From JBFEYJ01 sp041563315 (GTDB lineage: Bacteria > Pseudomonadota > Gammaproteobacteria > Thiohalomonadales > Thiohalomonadaceae): a DNA stretch of 64,000 nucleotides. The stretch is taken from the NCBI GenBank assembly GCA_041563315.1, contig JBFFNE010000003.1, forward strand, positions 10,800 to 74,799. The letters run 5' to 3'. This document shows positions 1 to 8,385 of the stretch, piece by piece; positions within the stretch are counted from its first letter, which is position 1; each line of letters starts with the position of its first letter. The position numbers and the translations under genes are program-made. The notes beneath the pieces are model-generated. The model saw only the letters and a list, made by a program, of their open reading frames with translations. It was not told the DNA's origin and searched no databases.

Positions 1-2
1 GA

Positions 3-71
3 TCGCCTTCCGCACACGAGCTGGAAGCTTTTTATACCAGCTTGTTCAGCGAGCCATTCCATGTTCATTGA
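3..71 (+). CDS. nifV: Homocitrate synthase NifV, C-terminal end only (partial)
   Basis: An open frame enters from the left edge and stops at TGA 69-71. Its last residues include HELEAFYTSLF, which resembles the C-terminal tail of NifV-type homocitrate synthases, where a short ELxxLY-like helix ends the protein. It overlaps the start of cysE by 11 bases. The Azotobacter order nifV-cysE-orf-nifW-nifZ-nifM makes NifV the expected neighbour. Only 22 residues are visible, so the call leans heavily on context. Confidence 0.4.
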   Translation, partial: SPSAHELEAFYTSLFSEPFHVH

Positions 72-849
72 GCAGAATGAAAATATGTCGAAAACGCTCG
101 ATACATTGGGGCTGTTTGGCCACATTACAGAAGACATTAGTTGCGTTTTCGAGCGTGATCCAGCTGCACGCTCGCGTCTTGAGGTACTAACGACCTACCC
201 TGGTGTACACGCGATCCTTTGGCATCGCCTGGCACACCGACTTTGGCGGTGGCGTCTACGTTATACCGCCAGAATCGTTGCCTACGTCTCACGCCTGCTG
301 ACCAATATCGACATTCATCCGGGCGCACAGATTGGACGTCGTTTCTTCATTGATCACGGAGCAGGCGTGGTAATCGGTGAGACAGCAATGATCGGAAACG
401 ACGTCACGCTTTATCATGGCGTTACCCTTGGCGGCACCACCTGGAATAAGGGTAAACGCCACCCGACGCTCGAGGATGGAGTGATGATCGGCGCCGGTGC
501 CAAAATTCTCGGCGCCATCACTTTGGGAAGGAATGTACGTGTTGGCGCCAACTCGGTGGTAGTGAACGATGTGCCCGCAGCGCGCTCGGTAGTCGGTATT
601 CCCGGACGTATCGTTAAACGTGAAAACGAAAACCTTTCGGTCCTGCCAGGAATCGATTTGGATCATCATCTGATTCCTGACCCAGTCGGCCGTGCGATTG
701 CCTGTCTGCTACAGCGTATCGACGTTCTCGAACAACAACTAAACCAACATGAGCGCGATGAGTGCACCGCTTGTGGCGATGATCGCCTGTGCGAAGCGCC
801 GGCTTTCGACAGCTATGGAAATCCACTCAAGCGCAGCACGGAGAGATAA
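61..849 (+). CDS. cysE: Serine O-acetyltransferase (nif-linked CysE)
   Basis: CysE acetylates L-serine with acetyl-CoA to give O-acetylserine, the carbon skeleton for cysteine; the nif-linked copy is thought to raise cysteine supply for Fe-S cluster assembly. The 262-residue protein has the left-handed beta-helix of hexapeptide repeats, the FFIDHG and DVTLYHGVTLGGT segments with the active-site histidines, and the usual VPAARSVVGIPGR turn. An in-frame ATG at 85 is an alternative start; neither start has a strong ribosome-binding site. The C-terminal tail after the helix is odd: it carries a CTACGDDRLC cysteine cluster not needed for the known reaction. It sits in the nif operon directly before a TPR gene and nifWZM. 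Confidence 0.92.
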   Translation: MFIEQNENMSKTLDTLGLFGHITEDISCVFERDPAARSRLEVLTTYPGVHAILWHRLAHRLWRWRLRYTARIVAYVSRLLTNIDIHPGAQIGRRFFIDHGAGVVIGETAMIGNDVTLYHGVTLGGTTWNKGKRHPTLEDGVMIGAGAKILGAITLGRNVRVGANSVVVNDVPAARSVVGIPGRIVKRENENLSVLPGIDLDHHLIPDPVGRAIACLLQRIDVLEQQLNQHERDECTACGDDRLCEAPAFDSYGNPLKRSTER

Positions 850-852
850 GTT

Positions 853-1359
853 ATGGACCTGCTCGATCTGGACGGACAGCAACTCTATTTTGAAGAGCCG
901 ATGCCAGAGAAAGTATCGCAACTGCTGATGCAGGCGGCCGCTGCCTATGGTGATGGCCAGGCAGAGGGACTGTTGTTGCGTGCCTTTCTCTATGCACCGG
1001 ACAATCTTAGTGTGCTTGTCGCACTCTATCGCACCTATTACTACCAGCACCGTCTTGACGAGGCGAGCCAGGTTGCCAGACGCGCTTTGCAGGTCGTTGC
1101 TGAACGGCTCGATTTTCCTGCCGACTGGCGCCAGGTGGATGATGCCGAGCTTAGCCATGCAGTACTCAAGTCAATGGGGCTGGTGAGGTTCTACCTGCTG
1201 ACTCTCAAGGCCGAGGCCTATCTCTACCTGCGGGTAGGTCAACTGGAACAGGGAAGGGAGCGCTTGCGCAAAGTCGCGGAACTCGATCCGTCCGATCACT
1301 TCGGCGCCAGCGCACTGCTGGAGATGCTGACGCGTTGTGAGATTCCTTCACTGGTATGA
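853..1359 (+). CDS. nif-cluster TPR-like protein, function unknown
   Basis: A 168-residue, mostly helical protein with TPR-like segments: LLLRAFLYAPDNLSVLVALY near residue 40, DEASQVARRAL near 73, and GRERLRKVAELDPSDHFGASALLEML near the end. TPR proteins act as protein-protein adaptors. It starts 3 bases after cysE and precedes nifW, the place where Azotobacter vinelandii has a small orf between cysE1 and nifW, so a role in nitrogenase assembly is a reasonable inference. No catalytic motif is visible and there is no signal peptide. Confidence 0.75.
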   Translation: MDLLDLDGQQLYFEEPMPEKVSQLLMQAAAAYGDGQAEGLLLRAFLYAPDNLSVLVALYRTYYYQHRLDEASQVARRALQVVAERLDFPADWRQVDDAELSHAVLKSMGLVRFYLLTLKAEAYLYLRVGQLEQGRERLRKVAELDPSDHFGASALLEMLTRCEIPSLV

Positions 1360-1457
1360 ACAAGCGGGAGCTGTGTCCCCTTGGGCTGATGAATTAATTA
1401 TAGGAGCTGAGCCCGCGCAGAGTGGGCTTCTGCAAGGTTGTTTCAACGGAGGTTACG

Positions 1458-1784
1458 ATGGATATGAATGATTTTATCGATGAGCTTGAAGATCTGGTCT
1501 CCGCTGAGGATTTTCTCGACTATTTTGACATTCTTTACGATGAGCGTGTGGTGAAGGTTAGTCGCCTGCATATCTTGCAGCGTTTTCACAACTACCTCGC
1601 TGCTGCCAGAATGCCGCTTGAGGTTGATGCACAACGCGCCGTCTATGTTGCATCACTGACTCAGGCCTATCAGGATTTCGTCAAATCCGATGCAAGAACG
1701 GAGAAGGTGTTGAGGGTTTATCAAAAAAGCAGCGGAACGAGTTTTGTCTCAGTAGACAAGCTGCTTGGAGGTGCGCATGAGTGA
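1458..1784 (+). CDS. nifW: Nitrogenase-stabilising/protective protein NifW
   Basis: NifW binds the MoFe protein and helps its maturation or protects it from oxygen. The 108-residue product is acidic at the N-terminus (DFIDELEDLVSAEDFLDYF) and has the family core with YDERVVKVSRLHILQRFHNYL, matching NifW in length and pattern. The start at 1458 is chosen over an upstream ATG at 1422 because a GGAGG lies at 1448-1452, six bases before it. The gene overlaps nifZ by 8 bases, which points to translational coupling. Confidence 0.9.
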   Translation: MDMNDFIDELEDLVSAEDFLDYFDILYDERVVKVSRLHILQRFHNYLAAARMPLEVDAQRAVYVASLTQAYQDFVKSDARTEKVLRVYQKSSGTSFVSVDKLLGGAHE

Positions 1785-2247
1785 GACTATTTTCGATTAT
1801 GGTCATGAGGTCCGGGTGATTCGTAATATCCGTAACGACGGGACCTATCCCGGTGAGAAGACCGGGAATTTGCTGGTGCGCCGCGGTAGTGTTGGCTATG
1901 TGCGCAGCCGTGGCACCTTTCTGCAGGATCAGGTGATCTATGAGGTGCATTTCATGACAGAGGGAAAACTGATCGGCTGTCGTGAGGAGGAACTGATCGA
2001 CGCCGAAGCTGAATGGATCCCAAGCCGTTTTGAGTTTCGCGAACAGGTCAAGAGCAAAATGCGTCTCAGTGTTCATGGTGAAATTATTGCCGAGATCGGT
2101 GATGTGGGCCAAGTCATCAAAGTGCTCCGCCACCACGAGGGTGGTGTTGCCTACCATGTCCGTTTTCCCGGACGCACATTGCTGGTGCCTGAGACTTCAC
2201 TCGATAGCGTGGAGCTGCCGCAAGCTGTTGCCGAAACAATTGAATGA
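1777..2247 (+). CDS. nifZ: Nitrogen fixation protein NifZ
   Basis: NifZ takes part in formation of the second P-cluster of the MoFe protein. The 156-residue protein shows two NifZ-type beta modules: YGHEVRVIRNIRNDGTYPG with RRGSVGYVRSRGTFLQDQVIYEVHF, then IIAEIGDVGQVIKVLRHHEGGVAYHVRFPG. An ATG at 1777 preceded by GGAGG at 1767-1771 fixes the start; a TTG at 1765 is less likely. It overlaps nifW at its start and nifM at its end (ATGA), so the three are probably translated as a coupled unit. Confidence 0.9.
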   Translation: MSETIFDYGHEVRVIRNIRNDGTYPGEKTGNLLVRRGSVGYVRSRGTFLQDQVIYEVHFMTEGKLIGCREEELIDAEAEWIPSRFEFREQVKSKMRLSVHGEIIAEIGDVGQVIKVLRHHEGGVAYHVRFPGRTLLVPETSLDSVELPQAVAETIE

Positions 2248-3107
2248 TCGTTATGAGTACGATGATGAAACCGCAGCATGAGTCAGCTGAGAACAATTAC
2301 GCCATGCTGCGTGTCGCCAACGAGTTGTTCGGCAAGTCACCCGCTTCCCTTTCAGCGGATGAGCGTGACAAGGTGCAGCAGCAGGTCAATCGCGAGTTGG
2401 CCATTGGCAAACAGGTACTGGTGGCTAAAGAGACGGTGGAGATACTCGTGCCTGAGTCAGTCGTCATACAGGCTATCGACTCCCTGGAAATGCGTTACGA
2501 TAGCGAGGAGGATTTTCTTCAGGTACTGGAAGACAACGGCCTTGATCGAAACCGTCTCTATCAGGCGCTGTATTACGAACTCAGGGTTGAGGCGGCGCTG
2601 GAGAGGATCATCGCTGAAAGAGCGCTGGTCAGTGATGCCGAAGCGGAAATCTACTATCTGCAGCATTTGGATAAATTTGAACTCCCAGAAACACGCACCG
2701 CACGTCATATCCTCATCACCATCAACGACGAGTACGATGAGAATCGTCGTGAGCGGGCTATACAGCGAATGAGTGAGTTACGGGATCTGCTGCGGCAAGG
2801 GACTGGAGAATTTGCAACACTGGCAGTCCGCTACTCGGAATGTCCGACGGCATTACAGGAAGGGCTGCTTGGACGAATTAAACCTGGACAGCTTTACCCG
2901 GAACTTGATGATTACCTGTTTGCGATGGCGGAGGGGAAACTCAGTGACATCATTGAATCTCCCGTGGGTTTGCATATCTTGTTGTGCGAGCAGATCCACG
3001 CCGCGGAGCGGCGAAGTTTCGATGAAGTCAAGGACAAACTGCGCGAGCATCTGGAAGCGAAGAAGCGCAAACGGCTACTGCGTGAGTGGTTTTTGCGGAG
3101 AAGTTGA
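2244..3107 (+). CDS. nifM: NifM, parvulin-type peptidyl-prolyl isomerase for nitrogenase Fe protein
   Basis: NifM is needed to fold the nitrogenase Fe protein (NifH) and contains a parvulin PPIase domain. The 287-residue product has a helical N-terminal half and, from about residue 150, the PPIase fold with ETRTARHILITI, LAVRYSECPTALQEGLLGRI, PGQLYPELDDYLF and SPVGLHILL, which are typical parvulin strands. The ATG overlaps the nifZ stop; a second in-frame ATG at 2253 is possible. It is the last nif gene here. An imperfect inverted repeat follows at 3131-3163 without a T-run. Confidence 0.9.
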   Translation: MIVMSTMMKPQHESAENNYAMLRVANELFGKSPASLSADERDKVQQQVNRELAIGKQVLVAKETVEILVPESVVIQAIDSLEMRYDSEEDFLQVLEDNGLDRNRLYQALYYELRVEAALERIIAERALVSDAEAEIYYLQHLDKFELPETRTARHILITINDEYDENRRERAIQRMSELRDLLRQGTGEFATLAVRYSECPTALQEGLLGRIKPGQLYPELDDYLFAMAEGKLSDIIESPVGLHILLCEQIHAAERRSFDEVKDKLREHLEAKKRKRLLREWFLRRS

Positions 3108-3230
3108 ACCGTCTCTTACGGGGTGCCGCGTCCTGAAGCGCTGGCATTATCCTCGTTCAGGATGTATGGTTAGCTTAAACTCGTACGCGCGCATGCCGTA
3201 AACTTTATTTATAATAATACAGTTATAGTT

Positions 3231-6059
3231 ATGAATGGTGGCCTGCATAGCGATGGGGAAAGGACACCCGAACTGCTATCGCTTTTCCTGAAAGATATTC
3301 CCTATGCCATTGCCGTTTTTGATACGGAAATGCGCTATGTCGCTTACAGCCAATGTTGGCTGGATGACTATCACCTTCCCCAGCAATCCCTCATCGGGCG
3401 CACCCACTATGAGGTGTTCCCTGAAATCAACGACGAATGGAATCAGATACATCGGCGATGTCTTGCCGGTGAGATTCTGTCGCGGGTTGATGATCCTTTT
3501 GTTAGAGACGATGGACGAATCGACTATGTTACCTGGAAGATCATACCCAGAGAGGGTGACGATGGGAGTGTGGTTGGTATCGTCATGTATACCAAGGTTT
3601 CAACTCCCCAGGTCATTGCTGAGAAGACAAATAGGGAATACGAGCACGAATTACGCATCCTGCTTGAATCCACCAAAGCCGTTCCATGGCGCATGGATTA
3701 CCTGAGCGGAGAATTTACCTACATGGGTTCGCAGGTCGAGGAACTGCTCGGTTATCCGGCGAACTCATGGAAGAGCCTGGAAACCTGGGCCTCCCGCATC
3801 CACCCGGAAGATCGTGAGAGTGCTGTCGCATTGTGTCAGGAAAAAGCAGCGGAAGGGTGTGATCACGATTTTGAGTACCGCACGATTTCCGCATCGGGTG
3901 ATACCGTCTGGCTTCGTGACGTTGTTTCCGTAACCAAGGACGAGCAGGGGAGTGTTATTGCCCTGGTCGGCCTGTTTTTGGATATCAGTGGACAAAAAGC
4001 ATCGGAAGAGTGCCTCCGTGCGAGCAAAACACAGTATCACTCGGTCATAGAAACTTCTGGTGACGGGTTTTGGCTGACCGACAGCCGGGGATTCATTCTC
4101 GAAACCAATGATGCCTATTCAAGGCTTTCGGGCTATAGCAAGGAAGATCTCGTGGGTATGCATGTCAGCGACCTCGATGCGCAGGAACAGTCGGAGGAGA
4201 CGGCTGAGCACATTGAAAAGATTATCCGTACAGGCAGCGATCTGTTTGAAACTACACATCGCAAGAAATCCGGCGAGATCTGGCATGTCGAAATCAGCAC
4301 CAGCTTCACTTACTCATCCGGAGGTCTTTTCTTTGTCTTTTCCCGGGATATAACAGAACGCAAACGGACACAACAGGAACTGCGCCTAATCGCTGAAATA
4401 TTTGAGAATACGAGTGAAGGAATTGTGATTACTGACCCTGAGGGTGTCATCGTCAACGTCAACAATGCCTACTGTGCAATTACTGGCTACAGTGCAGAGG
4501 AAATGATTGGCGCAATGCCTAGTAAGATAAAATCAGACAGGCATGATAAGGGCTTTTACAAGGGAATGTGGAAGAGCATCACGGAAAACGGCTTTTGGGT
4601 TGGCGAGATCTGGGACCGGCGCAAGAGTGGCGAGGTATTTCCCAAGTGGCTTAGCATTAATGCCATTCATGACGAAAATGGTAAATTGAGCCACTATGTC
4701 GGCACCTTCTCCGATATCACTGTGTTGAAGGGGATCGAGCAAGAACTCGAGCAGATGGCCTACCACGATCCCCTGACCAAACTGCCCAATCGCGTTTTGT
4801 TCAAGGATCGCCTTGAAACGGAAATCGCACGGTGTAAGCGGTATGGTTATCAATGTGCCCTGCTGTTCCTTGATCTTGACCAATTCAAACTGGTCAATGA
4901 TACGTTGGGCCACGCGGTCGGCGATGAGCTGTTGGTTAATGTGGCACACTGTATACAGAAGATGGTACGCGCTAATGACACTGTTGCCAGGATGGGTGGC
5001 GATGAATTTACCATTTTGTTGACGAGGCTCAATAACACCGACGCGGCGGCAACTATGGCTCAAAGTGTTATTGATGAGCTGCTGAAGCCGATAAACCTTA
5101 TGAATGAAGAGATTCGGGTTGGGGGAAGTATTGGGATCGCTATTTATCCCGATGATGGGAAAGATTTCTCGACCCTGACACGCCATGCTGATGCCGCCAT
5201 GTACGTGGTAAAATCAAGGGGTAGGGGACACTACCATTTTTATTCCGAGGATATGGAACGGAGTGCGCAGGAACATCTCAAGCTAAAGCGTGATCTTTAC
5301 CATGCCATTGAGCAGCAGCAGTTTTTCCTTGTTTTCCAGCCGCAGGTTGATGCCAACAACGGTCGTACGGTGCGTTGTGAAGCACTTATTCGCTGGCAAC
5401 ACCCTGTGTGGGGCTTGGTGCCACCGGACAAGTTCATCCCTATCGCTGAAGACGGCGGCTTGATCTTGCCTATTGGTGACTGGGTAATTCGAGAGGTGTG
5501 CAAACAACTCCAATTATGGCAGGCGAACGATGTCGAAATACCGGCTGTCGCCATTAATCTCTCAGCGCGTCAGTTCAGACAGGATGGGCTGGTTGAGCGC
5601 ATTATCGCAATACTGGATGAGTATCAGGTGCCGGTCGAACTTATCGAGTTTGAGATCACCGAAACCGTGGCTATGGAGAATGCCGAGTCCACCATGAGGC
5701 GCCTTTCAGCTCTGGCAGCACGAGGTTTTTCTATCGCCATTGATGACTTTGGTGCCGGCTATTCATCACTAAGTTATCTCAAGACCTTTCAGGTCAACAA
5801 GCTCAAACTGGACCGCTCCTTCGTCAGGGATATTCCAGACGACGGAAATGATGCGGCGATCTCATCGGCAGTGATTCAGATGGCCAATAGCCTCGGACTC
5901 GAGGTGGTGGCCGAGGGGGTAGAAACTGGAGAGCAGAGGGACTTTTTGCTTTCTCAGGGGTGCCGTATTATGCAGGGGTATCTTTTTAGCAAGCCGCTCT
6001 CTGCAGATGATTATACGGAACACTTTACTCGGCAATGCCGTGCGCGAGAGATTTCCTGA
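3231..6059 (+). CDS. PAS4-GGDEF-EAL cyclic-di-GMP signalling protein
   Basis: A 942-residue soluble signalling protein, with no membrane segment visible. Four PAS/PAC modules occupy about residues 18-500 and end in typical PAC phrases such as LFLDISGQKASE, FSRDITERKRTQ and GTFSDITVLK. A GGDEF domain follows with an intact GGDEF at residues 589-593 and a product-inhibition I-site RAND at 580-583. The EAL domain has an intact EAL (RCEALIRWQHP), DDFGAGYSSLSYL, KLDRSFV and AEGVET. Both domains therefore look competent to make and break c-di-GMP. The PAS ligands cannot be told from sequence; the neighbourhood would fit redox or oxygen sensing, but that is inference. An AT-rich TATAAT at 3210-3215 may be a -10 box, without a convincing -35. 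Confidence 0.93.
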   Translation: MNGGLHSDGERTPELLSLFLKDIPYAIAVFDTEMRYVAYSQCWLDDYHLPQQSLIGRTHYEVFPEINDEWNQIHRRCLAGEILSRVDDPFVRDDGRIDYVTWKIIPREGDDGSVVGIVMYTKVSTPQVIAEKTNREYEHELRILLESTKAVPWRMDYLSGEFTYMGSQVEELLGYPANSWKSLETWASRIHPEDRESAVALCQEKAAEGCDHDFEYRTISASGDTVWLRDVVSVTKDEQGSVIALVGLFLDISGQKASEECLRASKTQYHSVIETSGDGFWLTDSRGFILETNDAYSRLSGYSKEDLVGMHVSDLDAQEQSEETAEHIEKIIRTGSDLFETTHRKKSGEIWHVEISTSFTYSSGGLFFVFSRDITERKRTQQELRLIAEIFENTSEGIVITDPEGVIVNVNNAYCAITGYSAEEMIGAMPSKIKSDRHDKGFYKGMWKSITENGFWVGEIWDRRKSGEVFPKWLSINAIHDENGKLSHYVGTFSDITVLKGIEQELEQMAYHDPLTKLPNRVLFKDRLETEIARCKRYGYQCALLFLDLDQFKLVNDTLGHAVGDELLVNVAHCIQKMVRANDTVARMGGDEFTILLTRLNNTDAAATMAQSVIDELLKPINLMNEEIRVGGSIGIAIYPDDGKDFSTLTRHADAAMYVVKSRGRGHYHFYSEDMERSAQEHLKLKRDLYHAIEQQQFFLVFQPQVDANNGRTVRCEALIRWQHPVWGLVPPDKFIPIAEDGGLILPIGDWVIREVCKQLQLWQANDVEIPAVAINLSARQFRQDGLVERIIAILDEYQVPVELIEFEITETVAMENAESTMRRLSALAARGFSIAIDDFGAGYSSLSYLKTFQVNKLKLDRSFVRDIPDDGNDAAISSAVIQMANSLGLEVVAEGVETGEQRDFLLSQGCRIMQGYLFSKPLSADDYTEHFTRQCRAREIS

Positions 6060-6360
6060 ACAGCCGCTGTTCGACTGACGACAGTCTGCTGGTTGGTGTC
6101 CGCTGGGAGAGATGGTCTCTTGAACCACCTTTTCCAAGGATGGAGGAATGGAAGGAGGTTGCTTCCATAATTACCTGGTTAGCCAAATTTTCCCTGCGCT
6201 AAAGTTTGACCGACGCACTTTTCCGATATGCGGGGACGGTTTAAGTGAGCTTTCTCCTCACACTGCCATCTTTCCTCGGTTCGGCATACAATGGCCTCAA
6301 TCTTACTGCTCGTATTATGCAGGCGGGCAGGCCGCTAAATCTTCATCCAGTGAGTTATCC
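6060..6360. other. Intergenic stretch before the glutamate dehydrogenase gene
   Basis: Three hundred bases separate the c-di-GMP gene from the dehydrogenase start. The plus strand is open upstream of 6361, but the encoded residues do not resemble any dehydrogenase N-terminus and are rich in Ser, Phe and Pro, so I treat them as non-coding. A small palindrome (GAACAG/CTGTTC) lies near 6058-6072. No confident promoter is seen. Confidence 0.5.
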
Positions 6361-7797
6361 ATGCCAGACAATAAACAAGAGAGCATGTCCTTCCGTGAGG
6401 GTGTCGACCGGATGGTCGACCGTGCCACCATCGCTGCCGGGCTGGACCCCAATACGGCCAGTATTATCAAGGCAAGCAGTGCGGTACTGCAGATCCGCTT
6501 TCCAGTGAAGGTGCACGGCGGTGTTGAGGTATTCACCGGTTGGTGGTCGGTGCACAGTACCCACCGTCTGCCGGCCAAGGGGGGGCTGCGTTTCGCACCG
6601 CACGTCAATCAGGACGAGACCGAGGCGCTCTCGGCGCTGATGAGTTATAAGTGCGCACTGGCAGATGTCCCCTTCGGCGGGGCCAAGGGCGGCCTGATGA
6701 TCGAGCCGGGAAAATACAGTGTGGATGAGCTGCGTGAGATCACCCGTCACTTCGCCCAGGAGCTGGCGCGTCGCGGTTTTCTTGATCCGGCAACCAATGT
6801 ACCGGCCCCGGACATGGGCACATCATCGAGGGAGATGGCTTGGATTGCCGATACGTACAAGACCCTGTACCCGGAGGATGTCAATCAGGATGCCTGTGTT
6901 ACTGGGAAACCGGTGAATCGCGGTGGCATCCCAGGGCGCACCGAGGCCACTGGCAAGGGGGTACAGTTTGCCATTCAGGAGTTCTTTCGCCATCCGGATG
7001 AACAGGAGAAAGCGGGCCTGGCCGACGGCCTGAGCGGGCAGCGGGTGGTGATCCAGGGACTGGGCAATGTCGGTTATCACAGTGCCAAGTTCCTTGCCGA
7101 GGAGGATGGTTGCAAGATCATTGCGATCATCGAGCGCGACGGGGTGGTGGTGAATGAGGAGGGACTGAACGTCCACGATGTACGACAGTATCTGGTGGAA
7201 AACGGTTGTCTGAAAGGTTTTCCCAGTGGACACTTCAGCGATAACGGTCCTGAGGCCCTGGAGATGGAGTGCGATATTCTCATACCCGCTGCCCTGGAGT
7301 CGCAGATCCATGCGGGTAATGCGATGCGCATTCAGGCCAAACTCATTGTCGAAGCGGCCAATGGTCCGGTCACTTATGAGGCGGATGAGATCCTGCGCCG
7401 TCGCGGCATCATCATGCTGCCCGATGTCTGGGTCAACGCCGGCGGGGTAACCGTCTCCTATTTTGAGTGGACTCGTAACCTCTCGCATATGCGTTTCGGT
7501 CGTCTGCAACGGCGTTTCGATGAACTACGTGGCATGAGTTATGCCTCCGCGCTGGAGCAGATGACCGGCAAAGAGATGCCCGGCAAGCTGCGGTTCGACT
7601 TCGTGCGCGGCGCCACCGAACTCGACCTGGTGCGCTCGGGACTCGATGACACCATGCGTGCCGCTTTTGCTGACATTCGCGACACGATGAAGCGCAATCC
7701 CGAGATCCACGACTACCGTACGGCCGCTTTTGTCATTGCCATTCGCAAGCTTGCGCATTCCTATTTCGATCTTGGCCTGGTCGATGCGGTGGAGTAG
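6361..7797 (+). CDS. Glu/Leu/Phe/Val dehydrogenase family protein (probable glutamate dehydrogenase)
   Basis: The 478-residue protein belongs to the amino-acid dehydrogenase superfamily that interconverts glutamate with 2-oxoglutarate and ammonia using NAD(P). Visible are the substrate domain with GGLRFAPHVNQDETEALS, the catalytic-lysine region YKCALADVPFGGAKGGL, PAPDMGTSSREMAWI, and a Rossmann motif GLGNVGYHSAKFL. VVEAANGPVT and PDVWVNAGGVTVSYFEW are standard late motifs. Start 6361 is chosen because homology begins shortly after it. Cofactor choice cannot be read securely. A degraded transporter gene begins three bases after its stop. Confidence 0.88.
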   Translation: MPDNKQESMSFREGVDRMVDRATIAAGLDPNTASIIKASSAVLQIRFPVKVHGGVEVFTGWWSVHSTHRLPAKGGLRFAPHVNQDETEALSALMSYKCALADVPFGGAKGGLMIEPGKYSVDELREITRHFAQELARRGFLDPATNVPAPDMGTSSREMAWIADTYKTLYPEDVNQDACVTGKPVNRGGIPGRTEATGKGVQFAIQEFFRHPDEQEKAGLADGLSGQRVVIQGLGNVGYHSAKFLAEEDGCKIIAIIERDGVVVNEEGLNVHDVRQYLVENGCLKGFPSGHFSDNGPEALEMECDILIPAALESQIHAGNAMRIQAKLIVEAANGPVTYEADEILRRRGIIMLPDVWVNAGGVTVSYFEWTRNLSHMRFGRLQRRFDELRGMSYASALEQMTGKEMPGKLRFDFVRGATELDLVRSGLDDTMRAAFADIRDTMKRNPEIHDYRTAAFVIAIRKLAHSYFDLGLVDAVE

Positions 7798-7800
7798 GGC

Positions 7801-7975
7801 ATGGGCAAGCGACGCCTTGTCGGTCTGTTCCTTGGGCCGCTACTGTTCCTGCCGCTTCTGTTACTGCCACAACCCGAGGGGATGAATCCGAGGGCACAGG
7901 CGGTCGCGGCGGCCACCTTGCTGATGGCCACCTGATGGAGCAGCGAGCGATTCCCATTGCCGTGGTTACCAGTAC
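7801..7975 (+). pseudogene. DASS/SLC13-family transporter, N-terminal remnant
   Basis: The first 44 codons give a hydrophobic N-terminus (GLFLGPLLFLPLLLLPQPEG, then AVAAATLLMAT) typical of divalent anion:Na+ symporters. In that family the next residues are usually a Trp-Trp pair followed by a TEAIPIPVT-like motif. Here the first Trp codon position reads TGA (7933-7935), the next is TGG, and AIPIAVV follows only after a one-base frameshift near 7943. Homology then ends, roughly where the opposite-strand remnant begins. A premature stop, a frameshift and a 3' truncation together support a dead gene. Confidence 0.6.
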
Positions 7976-8280
7976 CGGCGCATCGGCCAGCCATACCGCC
8001 TCCCGGCGACGATCGCCCTAGAGCCGTTTTGTCAACCGGTGTCCATGTGGCACGTAACGGTAGACGCCAGGCGGCAAACCGTCGACGGTACCGACAATCA
8101 CATCCACTTCCAACGGATAGAGGACACTGGCGAAGGGGGGGCGCAAACCCCGGGCGTGCGGATGCTTTCACCCGGTTCGGCGTGGCCCGCTTGAAGCCAG
8201 AGAAAGGAGGTTATCAGCAAGGGTACCTCTCGTCTTATGCCATGGCGTAGAGCCTGATGCAGGGAGTGAAGGATGTTCAT
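7950..8280 (-). pseudogene. SagB-type nitroreductase-family protein, decayed remnant
   Basis: Reading the minus strand from ATG 8278-8280 (GGAG just upstream) gives a signal-peptide-like start (REVPLLITSFLWLQAGHAEPGE). After a shift at the run of seven C (plus-strand G run 8135-8141) the frame continues with VLYPLEVDVIVGTVDG, LPPGVYRYVPHGHRL, an in-frame stop, then WLADAPVLVTTA. These match the SagB/ThcOx dehydrogenase family pattern (YP-E-YVVVGRVEGLxPGVYRY, then W-ADAPVVLV). A central segment is missing relative to the family, so this is frameshifted, stopped and internally deleted. Confidence 0.6.
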
Positions 8281-8385
8281 TGCCGCTGCTCCAGGACATG
8301 TTCTCTTTCCATCTCCAAGAATATAATACGCAGGTTCGTTTTGGCGCTGCCAAAGCAACATTGTGTCGTGGATTCCCGGATGGCT

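Noticed and set aside
6200..6232. TAAAGTTT followed by TCCGATAT, resembling a FliA (sigma-28) promoter
   Set aside because: The spacing between the two boxes is about three bases too long for the FliA consensus, and the gene downstream is a dehydrogenase without flagellar context.
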